Of a stretch of DNA of 64,000 nucleotides, positions 11,785 through 23,178 are shown one piece after another. Positions within the stretch are counted from its first letter, which is position 1. Every line of letters begins with the position of its first letter. Below the pieces are notes generated by a model. The model was not told the DNA's origin. It searched no databases and was given only the letters and a program-made list of their open reading frames with translations. The position numbers were made by a program, and so were the translations under genes. The DNA comes from Chamaecyparis obtusa (taxonomy: Eukaryota; Streptophyta; Pinopsida; Cupressales; Cupressaceae), in assembly GCA_027943335.1 (NCBI GenBank), contig BSBK01002161.1, forward strand, positions 1,433,001 to 1,497,000, in the 5' to 3' direction.

Positions 11785-13445
11785 CAGCAGGATTATGAGA
11801 TGTTCTCACCCTCCTATAACGTATTAAGCGTCGAAGAAGAGCCAGATCAATATCCTCCAGAGTATGGGGAGTATAAGGAAGGAGAAGCTACAATGGATAC
11901 CGTACCCGCACATCAGTTTAAAAACAAGGCCATGAAGTATGAAGAACCGACGGTGAAACCTTTGAATCTGGGTACGGAGACGGATAAGAAAATCATTATG
12001 GTAGGAGACGACTGGAACCCAGTGCTGAAAATGGCTGCATTCAACATCTTCACCGAGTACAAAGATGTATTCACGTGAACTTATAAGGATTTGAAGGGAG
12101 TCCCACCAGAGTTATGTGTTCACCGTATCCCGTTGGTACCAAGCGTAGTACCAGTACAACAGCGGCCGTACAGAATGAATAAAAACTATGCTGCGAAAGT
12201 ACAAGAGGAGATTGAACGAATGCTGGAGGCCAAGATTATCTTTAGGGTGCAGAATAGCGAATGGGTATCCCCCATCGTAATATCTCTTTAAAAAGATGGC
12301 AACCAGATCCGGATTTGTGTCGACTTCCGGCGTCTCAATGCAGTCACCATTAAGGATCCGTTTCCCATACCGTTTACGGACTCTATTCTTGAAGAGGTGG
12401 CCGGCCATGAAATCTATTCATTTATGGATGGATTTTTCAGCTATAACCAAATATCAATCACAGAGGAAGATACGCTGAAGATGACATTCATGGTGGAGGA
12501 CGGAGTATATGCTTACAACCAAATGCCCTTCGGTCTCTGCAATGCTCCGGCAACGTTCCAACGAATAAATCTCCACATTTTCGATAAGATGTTCGTGGGT
12601 AATTTCAAGGCATTCCTGGATGACTGGTCCATCTATAGTGGGGAGGAGACGCATCTGAAGGCACTCGGAGAATGTATGGACAGGTGCCGGAGGGCACGAC
12701 TCGCACTGAACCCGAAGAAATGCAGATTCATGGTACCGCAGGGTAGACTACTCGGACACATAGTGTGTAAAGCGGGACTTAAAACAGACCCGGATAAAGT
12801 TCGGGTAATTGTGGAAATGGAACCCCCACAGGATGTCTTAGGGGTAAAATCTTTTCTGGGACACAGCGGGTATTACCGGAGGTTTATAAAAAATTTCTCC
12901 CAGATATCTTACCCCCTGGATAACCTCACAAGGAAAGGGGAACCGTACGTATGGGGAACGACGCAGTCAGAATCCTTCGAGGAATTGAAATCACGACTAT
13001 TGGCGGCACCAATATTGGCCTACCTGAACTGGGACAGAGAATTTCATGTGCACGTCGACGCCTCCAACTATGCAATAGGTGCGACATTGGCACAAGTTGG
13101 GGATCATGGGCTGGATCACCCGGTCTACTTCGCCAGTAGACTACTCTCGAAAGCTGAGAGGAATTACAGTACAACCGAATGGGAAGCTCTCGGCATGGTT
13201 TACACAGTACAGAAGTTCCGACATTATTTGTTGGCGACACCCTTCACCTTCTATGTAGACCACCAAGCTCTGATGTACTTGGTGAACAAACCAATTATTC
13301 AAGGACAGGTGAGTCAATGGCTGTTATTACTGCAAGAATTCACATTTAATATTATAGTGCGGCTAAGGAAGAGCCATGTGATTGCTGACCAATTGTCACG
13401 AATCAAGTCGGGAGAACGAGCGGAGGGGGTGAATGATATTTTCCG
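11785..13445 (+). pseudogene. pol: E1 pol: reverse transcriptase and RNase H, nonsense-mutated
   Basis: Copies element RNA into DNA. The frame is the same as the protease and is interrupted by TGA at 12076-12078 (a Trp in relatives, DVFT-stop-TYKDLKGVP) and TAA at 12289-12291. RT blocks follow in order: IRICVDFRRLN, SFMDGFFSYNQI, MPFGLCNAPATFQR, then the catalytic box FLDD (12613-12624; Phe replaces the usual Tyr), LGHIV, and the connection region (SFLGHSGYYRRFI). RNase H starts near 13030 (FHVHVDASNYAIGATLAQ). A one-base loss in the T run near 13440 shifts the frame before the integrase. Confidence 0.94.
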
Positions 13446-14753
13446 GACGCGTACTTATTCCGGATTGTTGTTTTACCATCCTGGTACACCCGTATTGGCG
13501 AGTACTTATCGACGTCCCAGTTCCCTCGGGACATGCCACCAGGGGAACGACGTAAACTGGTTCTGAGAAGCCGAACGTTCCAACTTATCAATGGGCTTCT
13601 CTATAAAATGGGGACCGACCAGGTACTCCGACGGTGTGTGACGGAGGAAGAGATCCCAGGTATCTTGAAGGAGGCTCACGAAGGACCGGCAAGAGGCCAT
13701 ATGGGGCCAAACACAACGGCCAGAAAAGTACTGCTAGCCGAACTATGGTGGTCGACGCTACATAGTGATACCAGAGAATGGATCGGCAGTTGTGATACGT
13801 GCCAGAGGCTAGGAAACCTCTAAAACGAGACTTTATGCCATTAAATCCTTCAGCTACGCAAGAGTTATTTGAAAGTTGGGGACTTGATTTCGTGGGGCCC
13901 TTAAAAGTTAGCAAACCTCGGCGGTGTACATACATTGTGGTAGCCACGGAATACTTGACGAAGTGGGTTGAAGCACGGGCCCTACCAGACAACACCGCCA
14001 TGAGTACAGCCAGGTTTATTTATGAACAAATTATTACGAGGTACGGAATCCCGCTTCAGATAACCAGTGACAGAGGAGGCCATTTTGTAAATCATGTGGT
14101 GAGACTCCTTATGACGGAGTTCAAAATTTTTCACTCCTTGTCTAGTCCGTATTACCCGAGGGCCAATGGTCAAGCAGAGGCGACCAACAAGATTCTGGTC
14201 TCGGTCATCTATAAGTCGTGTGGGGTGGAAAAGGAAGATTGGGAGGAGAAACTGTCGTCGATGTTGTGGGCATATCGCACCTTACAAGGTGACGACGGGC
14301 CAGACACCGTTCCAATTGATGTACGGACAGGAGGCGGTAGTGCCGATGGAGTTCATGGTGCCGAGCCTCCGAATTGCTATCGATAATAAACTTGGTGATA
14401 TGGAGAGCTTGAGGGAGCACCTCTATGCGCTAAACAAGCTTGATGAACGAAGGTTGATGGCACAATGGGTGACAGACGTGGTCCAGCAACGAAGAAAGCA
14501 CTGGCACGACCAACACATTCGGCGGACGAGGTTCACTCCGGGGCAGTTAGTATTGAAATACAATGGCCGAAATGAGATTAAGCCTGGCAAGTTCAAGGTC
14601 AAGTGGTTAGGCCCCTACAAGGTCCGAGAGGTCGCAGCAAATGGATCTGTCAAACTCTGGACCCTCGACGAAAAGGAAATTCCAGAGGCTGTCAATGGTT
14701 CAAAACTTAAAGTATATCATCAGAGACTGGAGGCGCAGCAGCCTGGCAGTTGA
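13440..14753 (+). pseudogene. pol: E1 pol: integrase, frameshifted twice
   Basis: Would insert the cDNA copy into the genome. The zinc-binding H-H-C-C part (HEGPARGHMG, CDTCQR) is at about 13670-13815. A one-base loss in an A run near 13815 moves the frame. The catalytic core has Asp at 13886, Asp at 14069 and Glu at 14177, giving the canonical D,D(35)E spacing, so the catalytic triad is intact. A second shift lies near 14280. The C-terminal part has a GPY-type motif (VKWLGPYKV) and ends LEAQQPGS at 14753. No chromodomain follows, arguing against the chromovirus branch. Confidence 0.93.
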
Positions 14754-15471
14754 AAAAAAAAAAATGAAAATGAAAAAGCGAAAAAATAAAATAAAATTTA
14801 TAAAAAATAAAAATAAAAATTGAAACGAAGCAATAAAGGTCGTACGGCAGTACGGCAACTTGGGAGCGAAGGCAAGCAAGCACATAAAAAGCACCGTACA
14901 GGCGGGAAGGAGAAGACAATAAAGTATAATGAATGAAGACATAAAGTATGAACCAAGACATAAAGTCCGAAGACAAAGACATAAAATCCGAAGACGAAGA
15001 CATAAAGTATGAACGAAGGCATAAAGTCCGAAGACAAAGACAAAGTCTGAAGACGAAGACATAAAGTATTAAACGAAGACATAAAATATCGAACAGAGGT
15101 ATACATGGGCGATTTTTATTATAAAAAAAAAAAAAGTTGAAGGCGATTTGACGAAGGCATAGGTCAAGCAAAAATAACCATACGATGAGTATTAAGTGGT
15201 AACTTTTAAAGTTCGAAGGCAATATAGTGCACCGTACGGCAACTTGTGATGAAAGGGAAAAAAATTCCGTACGCGTAAAGGTATTCACTGGCAATCCGAA
15301 TGCAATAAAAAGGAACTGTACGGCCATACGGCAAATTAACGGAGTCAAAAATATATATATATATAATGTGCAGTCATTGTAAGTGCTTTGCAAACCCCAG
15401 GATGAAAAGTAAAACCCTAGAGGTATTTGGCTTCGTTCATATTAGGTGGTTGCCTTCGTTCATATTATTCA
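14754..15471 (+). repeat. E1 post-pol spacer: A-rich run and minisatellite
   Basis: A 70-base A-rich stretch (14752-14820) is followed by a minisatellite at about 14930-15090 with an 18-20 bp unit close to gaagacataaagtccgaa. A short TA microsatellite lies at 15350-15364. Several CGTACGGCA-type motifs occur (14841, 15233, 15317). Nothing coding. Confidence 0.7.
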
Positions 15472-15970
15472 CTTTTGCAACCATTATAGAGTTTTTATAT
15501 GCATGTGAGAGGGCATTTGGTGGGTCTTCACCACCTTCATAAACAGGCCCAACTGTATGTATAACATGTGATATAGGGAGCTTGAAAGCCTTCATGATTC
15601 TGGCACTACCAGTTGGGCATCTAACATCAGGTTCAACTTCCGTAATAGCTCGACATGCTACTAAAAGTTATGGTCCAGCAGCTCTGTGAATAGCTCCATC
15701 TACTTCCCCACCTCCCAGCATGCGTTTATTAGCCGCATTAACAATTGCATCAGTCTCACCATTGACGTGCCATTTGGTTATATCCCTTGCCTGAAGAACA
15801 AGTTTGCAGGATTCGCTCAACTTGTAAGATGTACACAAGGGCATTTCTTCACCTTTCCATCGATGTAGGGCTCGCAATTGAAAGTTTTTCTTGTGAAACA
15901 TTCTGAGGCCTTTGCAGTTTGCAGAGATTGTAAATTTGGATGAATTGTAGATGTTTGAGAAGTGGGAAAG
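15472..15970 (-). pseudogene. Captured macro-domain (ADP-ribose-binding) host gene fragment, antisense in E1
   Basis: Reading leftwards on the minus strand gives a clear macro domain, a module that binds or hydrolyses ADP-ribose derivatives. Visible are DITKW, the signature [15 protein letters not shown] (about 15715-15760), [10 protein letters not shown], then after a stop (15668-15670) VRCPTGSARI, FKLPISHVIHTVGPVYEGG and HAYKNSI. The similarity ends near 15472, before the C-terminal third of the domain. The upstream part (15860-15970), partly in another frame, is Ser/Thr-rich and could be a leader. Lesions: one stop, at least one frameshift and GGGEVD where GGGGVD is usual. It lies between pol and the extra ORF and runs against the element, so it is a transduplicated host piece. 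Confidence 0.85.
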
Positions 15971-16517
15971 GAAATATTTATTTGCAACACATTGTGGGGC
16001 AGCAACACGTTGTGGGGATAGTAGACATTGCCGCGAGTTGTTTTACAAAATTCTCAAAGAATTGTGATCTCATGCGATGCAATAGTTTTGTTGAAATAGT
16101 CCAAGGTATATATTTCAAGAGCGCGCAGTCATGGCATGGGAATGTGAAGATAGGAAGCAATACCGAGTTAGCATGTCCGTACGGCAACCAGGAGTATTCG
16201 GCAAAGGTAGTGTCAAATGTTCGTATAGCACCTGAACATTATACCGTACGGCGCCTGGGCATTGAGTAAGGGTAACATAAGAGAAGGTTTAAGGCATTGG
16301 TACAACGGTTGAGCACAGAATTCGGACGACATTGGAGGCAAGTATTTTATAATCCCATAAACAGTTTGGGCAAACATTTCATGCACATCCATACAGTACG
16401 GCGAGAAAGAGAAGACAAGGAGGAAAGTAATAATAAAATCCGTACAGCAGTTGAGAAACGGTTATATAACCAGCAAGCAACAGAAATCATCAAGATGCAA
16501 TCTGCAGGCAAGAGAAA
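15971..16517 (+). other. E1 internal spacer
   Basis: No recognisable protein. Contains further CGTACGGC motifs (around 16177, 16243 and 16394). It is presumably the leader of the extra ORF. Confidence 0.5.
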
Positions 16518-18667
16518 TTGGAAGAGGGTTCCAGCAGCATGAGCAAACATACACCAAAGGTTGCAGGCAGTGGCACTGGGAAGAAGCTACAAGTTTACAG
16601 GCCTCAAATGGCACCTACAGTGTCTCAGAAAGAGGCAATTACAGCACAAAATATTACCTTTGAGGGTTTGAACAGCTTGGACTGCCGTAGATGGTGGCAG
16701 GAGAATAATAATGATCCAAACACTCGCATTTTCAAGGATAATTTGGCACGGGCTTAGGTACAATGGGCAATTCAAATGCCCATATTTTGCATTCGGGATT
16801 TTGAAGGCGCACTGCGGGCACTAATTGAAGCCTTTGATAGTTTTTCGAAGACTAGCACCATACCCTACTTGGGGCACTCAGTGACTATTTCATTTACAGC
16901 AATGGAGTTTCACAGAGTCTTCGGGTTACCAGAAAGGGGAGCATGGGTGGATTTGAAATCACAGAAGTTGGCCACGGAAACTAAGGATTTTTATATTAGA
17001 CTTGTTTGTAGGGACGACCTCACAGCTACAGAGAAGGAATCTCTCCGGCAAACGTCTCATCACCGTCGCATCAAGAAAACATTCATTCGGAAGGGGCACT
17101 GACGCACACTTATGGATTTGATGAAGAGTAGGCTTACGGGGGCTAGTCGTGCCACAGACATTTCGTTTCAGCAGATTGCGTTAATGAACTATCTTTTGGC
17201 CAGTAGGTTGTATGACTGGGTGACGGTGTTGGCGAAACGGATGTACGCCTTCATGACTCTGCAGCACCATACATTCTACATGCCACATTATGCGATTGGC
17301 CTGTTCTTGGATGCTGCGAAGCGTCAGATTCCAATAGACATTTTAGCATCTGAGCTCAAGCCAGGACCGCTAGTGCCGGGTGAACCTCCGATTATGCGGT
17401 GGCGTCACTTAGATACCCCCAGAGGCCAGAAGATAGGTACGGGGAAACGTAGTAGGCCAGAGGTAGAAGCAAGTGGGGATACAGATAGTGGTCGAGAGGC
17501 GACCTCCGAAGAGGCCAGCAGTGAGGACGATGAGGAGGAGGACGTGCGGGTAGTGTCAGCACCCCCGCTATTATTTTCGCGTTCCGTACCCTCTAGTGGG
17601 ACCACACTTGCTTTTGTACCCGGTTCCACAGCCATTCCAGCATTTGGCCACATTCGGATCCCAGTGCAGTTATCCGTACCTATGGCCACGCCTGTAGCTG
17701 ATACGACAGCATTACCGGTTGCCACGTCTGCAGCAGAGACGATAGCAGCTCAGACAGTCGGCGATCAGCCAGTAGAGGTTCCCACAGTAGCTGCTTCCCC
17801 AGAGAGAGCTGCCAGTCCGGAGGCATTACCAAATTTGGAGACAGGAGAAAGCAAGGGTCTCCCTTCGGGTAGAGACATGGTGGAGATGATGGAACAATTT
17901 GCAGATCGGGGTAGGTCTGAGCCTGGTGAGGTACGGCTGGAGATGGCAGGATCTGAGCCGGTTGGGGACTCAGTGTTGATCGAGTCCGACCACGAGGGTA
18001 TGGAGGGCGGAGGGCCTATGGAGGATTTGTCGGCACCGGTGAGTCAGAGTCAGCCATCCGTGTTAGATCGGGCAAGTGTGTTCTTGGCACAGAGGTCTAT
18101 CACACCAGTAGCCCGGGGATCTACAATTGTGTCTCCTCTACGAGAGGACTCCCAGTTAGCAGCAGGCATATTAGGGGGTGTAGGAGACAGTCGAGTGAGT
18201 GTCGAGCCAGAGGCAACCAAGGGGCCAGCACGGGAAGGGAAACCGGTGGAAGTCATGATGGAAGAGGATTTGGCAGCATACATGAACACTCTGGAGGCGG
18301 TGATTGATAAGGGTCGACAGTTGGTGCAGACGGTCCTTACGACACACGAGGAATGAGAGGCTCGGGAAAGGGCTCGGGAGGCAGCGGAGAGATCTCGGGA
18401 GGAGATGGCCGCCGAGTTAGCAGCAGAGCGTCGTGCCTGGCAGGAGGAACGTGCACAATTGTTGGCACAGCTGGAGGCAGCCAATGCCGCCAAGAGCCAG
18501 AAGGATGCTGAGTTCCAGGAGGCTACCTTGATGCTAAAGTGGTTGAGGTTAATTCACAGCTTCAGACAAACTTGTCCATCCGCACGCAACAGGTCTACCA
18601 GCTGAGGCAAAGGGCTACTTCGTCAGCGTCCCAACCGTCGATTCCAGGGATGCCCCCTTCTACTTAG
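16518..18667 (+). pseudogene. E1 additional ORF downstream of pol
   Basis: One plus-strand frame from ATG 16518 with in-frame stops at 16755 (TAG), 17100 (TGA) and 18354 (TGA); the last stretch shifts frame near 18530 and ends with a TAG at 18665-18667. The undamaged product would be roughly 710 residues. The N-terminal half (16740-17420) resembles the replication-unrelated plant mobile-type or 'plant transposon protein' regions found in Tat-group elements (SVTISFTAMEFHRVFGLPERG region), but the match is weak. The middle is acidic and low-complexity (SSEDDEEEDV), rich in Pro/Ser/Val. The C-terminal part is Ala/Glu/Arg-rich and very likely a coiled coil (ERRAWQEERAQLLAQLEAA). Function unknown. 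Confidence 0.7.
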
Positions 18668-18740
18668 CTGCTTTTTGTTTCTTTTCTGTACTGGGCATTA
18701 TCTCCGTTTTGTTGTAAGCCATCGGGGACGACTTGTTTTT

Positions 18741-18752
18741 TGGGGGGGATGA
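18741..18752 (+). promoter_or_regulatory. E1 polypurine tract
   Basis: TGGGGGGGATGA lies directly before the 3' LTR and is the expected primer for plus-strand DNA synthesis. Confidence 0.9.
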
Positions 18753-19019
18753 TGTTGTCGGCATAAATGTTGTACAGGTGTAATAAAGTTATGTTATATT
18801 ATGTTAATCTCGGCAGTTAGTAACCAAGACCGTTACGACGCGATGTTTGGTCGTGACCCTTCGGGGATTATATGTATACACTTGTTCATGTGTTGTAGAC
18901 ACGATTGATATGTAGAAGTTCTTATGATTATGAATGAATTAGCCTATTGTCTTCTATGTTGCGTACTTGAATATCTGCTTGTGTTTACGTATCTGTCTGT
19001 TACCCCACAAGGGTAAACA
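18753..19019 (+). repeat. E1 3' LTR
   Basis: 267 bp. It differs from the 5' LTR by six substitutions and an 8-bp insertion (agcctatt). It ends GGGTAAACA, followed at once by the target duplication ACACA. Confidence 0.97.
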
Positions 19020-19219
19020 ACACATAAATTAGTCAAGCAATGTGTGTAGGTGATTGGGTCCCCGCTTAATTGGATTTGGCATTATGGCATACAGAGGGGA
19101 TTTTCCTTCATAACCCTCATATGTGTGTAGTGTCCCTTCAAGTTCTTCTTTGGCTGCCCTTTCATGAGCGGTGCCTTCAACTTGTGTGGAGTGTATTGAT
19201 TCTATCTTTTCTAGGGTGG

Positions 19220-22200
19220 CAAAGTTACCATAGATGGAAAACTCTCACTCTGCAAAAACTTGCCAAGCCCCAAAAAAAACTCAAGAAAAATTCGGCCAGT
19301 TTTTGAAAAAACTCGGGGAAAAACTCGAGAACTTAAAAAATAGCATAAATTTAATTAAAAATACTTTTTTTTGGCAAAATTCAATGAGAAGATGCATCCA
19401 ATGAGTTAATTAATGAGAACACAAAAGAAACAAGCAGAGTTTAGATATATATAAATGAAAAGAGGGTGCAAAATCACATTCTCATGCATAATGTTGATAG
19501 CTCAAAGCAAAATAGTAAATAGTTTATACAAAAATATACGCAAATACATCATTACAATCACATCTTCCTCTTCCCAGTTCTACTAGCATATAAGTGAGAG
19601 GGTCTAGTCCTAGAAGAGGAACCCTGCACTGGGCGTGATTGTGCCTCCTCGCTTGGTATCGCCGTTGACTCGCTCTCCATCCTAGTTGTATCTCCTTCTG
19701 CCTCTGGGACTAGCATTGACTCCTCGTCTAACTCGTCATCGTCCTCCTCCTCAATGTCATCCAATGTGAAATCCAATCCACCCCCCTCCCCCTCCATGGC
19801 CTGCGTCTCCAAATCAGCGATTCATCCTCTATAAACAATGGAGGTTGCTCCTATGTTGTCCAATCATAGTAAGGATCTATATCATGCAAATCAATCGGAC
19901 CAGATACTGTTGCCTGTGCCTTTTTTATGCTTAACTTAAGATTATATTGCACATAAACAAGTTCGTTGAGGCATTTTTGGGCTAATTTATTTCTCTTCTT
20001 TGTGTGGATGGACTCAAATAAGCTCTAATTGCACTCACAATGGGATGAGATACAAGGCTGGCACAAGATTCTGACAGCAAATTGCTTTAGATTGGGGATA
20101 TTTCCACCCCAACTTTGCTAGTAGGCATCTGCAAAATAAAATATTAAGAAGTTATAAAGCAATGAGAAAAGCGAAAACATAACTTATCAAATGGCCAAAT
20201 TGCAAATGTTTTAAACTTTTATGGTTTACCTGGGGTTTGGGTGCCTCTTGCTCTCTTTTCTAGCTTAGAAGAGAGCGAATTACCCTTTGATTCCACATAG
20301 ATTTGTTGTTCGGTCACAACAAGGTCTCTTTGCGAAACATTGGATATCATCCTCTAAATGCATACAGAGAGGCCCTCCATGACCTCTCCATTAGGATCTG
20401 AAAAGGAATCATCATGCCTAAAACAAATAGAAAGTGAAATCAAGTCTTAGTAAAATTTGAAGAATCATCGTACCTGAAACGGAAATTAAGGAAGTACCTT
20501 GCTGCATGAATGGGTTGGTGGAATTGATTGTTCCACCTATCAATAATTTCCCAAATGGGATCAAATTTGAGTCTATCCCCCTTGTAATTTTTAATAGACT
20601 CTCTACCCTATCCATGGCCTCATAAAGACACCCCATTGGGGTTTGATCCCCATCAACTAAGCACAAAACTTTAACCAAGGGCTCAGACACCTACAATTGA
20701 AATTTGAAAAATACAAATTAGTTTACAAAATGATTAATTAATGAAGTTACTAACATAGTAAGTTACAAACTAATAATGAGAGACTTGAGTCAAGAGTAAT
20801 TAAAAATTAAATTTTTGAAGTTATCGTGACAATCTCAGAAGCCTTGTCAAGAAAATTTTGGTCAAAGACTATGCACACAACAGCCTCTCCTTCAAGCTTC
20901 TTTGAATAAGTCGAGTCAAGCCATGGTGGACTCATAAACATTTGTTTCAAAGAAGACAATGTAGTAATAATACTTTGCAACGTCAAGAAAACTGTTGCAA
21001 ACCTTGTGATAGCAGGTCTTACCAAATCTCTCCCTTTAGTGAATTGTCTCATCAAATTTAGAACCCAAGGGTGATATAGATATACTTTGTGACTCGCCTT
21101 GCATCTTCCACAATTGGAGTTACCCAATCAAGCTTTTCTATGTCCTCTAAAAGAAGGTCAAGGACATGTGTTGCACAAGGTGTCCAAAAAAGAGTGGTGT
21201 GCCTCTCTTGGAGGATTCTACCTAGCATATTAGTAAAAATTCAAAAATTAGTTTCCATCTTTCCATATTTTACATCAAAACTAAATTAAATAATAAATAT
21301 CACTTATTAATATTTAATGATAATCATATGCAACATAAAAACTTAAAATTACCTATTGTCACATTATCTGTGATGATTTGCACCACATTCTCTACTCCCA
21401 CCTCCATGACAACATTCTCCAAAATTAATGCCAATGTTTGTGCATTTTTCACCTTGTTGGAGACGTCAACAGATTTCCAACACACCACATTATTTTGCAA
21501 GAAACCAAAAAATTAATAATGGTTATATTCTTCCCATCTGTCCACCCAGCAGATAGAATGGTGCAGCTATATTTACTCCACTTTTTTTTTTGTTCCTCCA
21601 CCACTGCTCTTGCCCTATCAACCGCATTTACAAGCAACCTACAAAATCAAAGTGAAATCAAGTCTTAATACAAAATTTTGATTTAATAAACAAGAAATAA
21701 GAATTAAAATTTAAAAATGAACACAAGTGGATTCTAATTAACTAACCTTCCACTCAAATCCTTGCAAGAAGGGGCCTTGTACCCTTTTCCCGAAACTGTA
21801 ATTGCAGTTACCATATTCAGCCAATAGGGACTCTCAGCGACACTCAATGGGAGATTGTTGAAATACCAAAAATTAGCTGCTGCAATATCAGTTTTCTTAT
21901 GTGTCTCCTTGTTCCATCAAGTGGCCTCTAATGATGGTTGTGCTCCAGGTGTGTTCCTGGGCACAAAATAACTGTCTACCCCTGATGTTGATGGTGGTGA
22001 AGAAGAAGGCACTCTACTAGAGGAAGCAAAAGCGGCAAAAGAGGCACTTTGTTTTCGGATGCGCGGGGGCCATGAAGAGAGCCCACTATGCTCTCAAGTG
22101 TTTCTTCCTCTTGAATGTCAATAGGAGCACCTTGAGTTTCTGTTATGGCTGGCCTCGTAGCTAATCTTCCCCTCTCCCTATGCAATTTTTTCTCTTCCCC

Positions 22201-23178
22201 GGCCGCAAGTAGGGCATTAACAAATATGTTTATCTCTTCTAAACCTTTGTCACATGGATTTGTATCATGCTTCCTAATGCCTGCAAGGTGGTATTTGAGG
22301 CAGTTTATGCCTCCAAAAATTACTCTCACATCTTATGCAAATCACCTTCCCAAACTCATCCGGTGCTTCATAGGCATACCTCCATGCCTTATCCCTAGCA
22401 TTTTTAGGCCAGGTGCCTATATATTCAAAAGGGCATGGTGTTAGTGGTCACTCTTATGCCATGCTGAATTAATGGTTAACCGTTAACTACTACCCTACAC
22501 ATAGAAATTAAAAACACAAAATAAATATTTTAGAAAAAGAATTAAACAAAGGCAGAAACTATCTAGATTAGTTTGAATATTTTTAGAGATCATTCAAAGT
22601 ACAAAAAAAAATACAAACTGCTAGAGTTTTTTATTTTTTTTAAAAATAGTTATTCTTCAAAAAAATGGTGATAGATTCAACAAAACTTGTTAAAAATAAT
22701 GTTGAATCTTCTTGTAATGAATCAAAATCATTTCTAAAAATCATTTCTAACTACTTAGGAATGATTTTGAATCAATAAACATAAAAAAGATGCAACAAAA
22801 AAAGAATACAAAGTTTTTAAAAACCATAAAAACAAACTCAGCAAACCTACCTTAGAATGTGATTTTCCTTGCAAAACCTATTGAAATTTGTCTTAAATCC
22901 ACTTGAATCCGCCTCCAATAGTTTGCAATTAGCTAGTAAGGGCTTGGAAGCCTCTTTTCTTTCTCTACTCAAAGACCAAATCACTGCAAATGAAAAACTG
23001 ACATCAAAAATGCTGTTTTTTTTCATTTTAAGCCTGGCATCAACGCACAAAAACTCGCGGAGTTTTCGGAAAAACTCGCCAAGTACTCAGTGAGTTTTTG
23101 GCGCAAGTAAATGTTTGGAAAACTGGCAGGCCAAAAAAACTCAGCGATTAATCGGCGAGTTTTCCATCATGTGTTACT
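19220..23178 (-). mobile_element. hAT-superfamily DNA transposon, decayed
   Basis: About 4 kb. The ends carry matching inverted sequences: gatggaaaactc at 19233-19244 and its complement gagttttccatc at 23157-23168, with related flanks (caaagttaccata on the left, complement of tgtgttact on the right). Subterminal repeats of an aactcgc motif cluster at 19300-19335 and 23050-23165. Between them is a BED/DUF659/hAT-dimerisation transposase in pieces on the minus strand. The exact termini and 8-bp target duplication were not resolved. Confidence 0.8.
19558..22450 (-). pseudogene. hAT transposase (BED zinc finger, DUF659, dimerisation domain)
   Basis: Catalyses cut-and-paste transposition in the nucleus. 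Pieces in order on the minus strand: BED-type finger (GGINCLKYHLAGIRKHDTNPC, about 22260-22330) followed by EEINIFVNALLAAGEEKK; DUF659 (TILSAGWTDGKNITIINFLVSC, about 21510-21570, continuing in another frame with QTLALILENVV and VQIITDNV); FATVFLTLQSI near 21000; PLVKVLCLVDGDQTPMG and YEAMDRVESL near 20600-20680; and the C-terminal dimerisation part (SLFESIHTKKRNKLAQKCLN, about 19985-20045) ending in an acidic tail and RKM at 19558. Intron-like gaps with GT/AG borders occur (for example near 20120-20230), along with in-frame stops and frameshifts, so it is inactive. Confidence 0.85.

Larger units (their letters stand above)
8361..19019 (+). mobile_element. E1: Ty3/gypsy LTR retrotransposon, structurally complete, coding-dead
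   Basis: The element is 10,659 bp with TG...CA LTRs (8361-8619 and 18753-19019) and a 5-bp target duplication ACACA at 8356-8360 and 19020-19024. The order is LTR, primer site, small leader ORF, gag, protease, RT, RNase H, integrase, antisense macro-domain fragment, extra ORF, polypurine tract, LTR. This order (integrase after RNase H) is Ty3/gypsy. No chromodomain is seen after the integrase. By hand the LTRs differ by six substitutions over about 259 aligned bases plus one 8-bp indel (agcctatt in the 3' copy), so the insertion is fairly recent, yet gag, pol and the extra ORF all carry stops or frameshifts. Confidence 0.96.

Noticed and set aside
14700..15393. Long minus-strand frames over the post-pol spacer of E1
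   Set aside because: They arise from the A-rich run and the minisatellite; Leu/Phe/Cys-rich low-complexity text with no homology.
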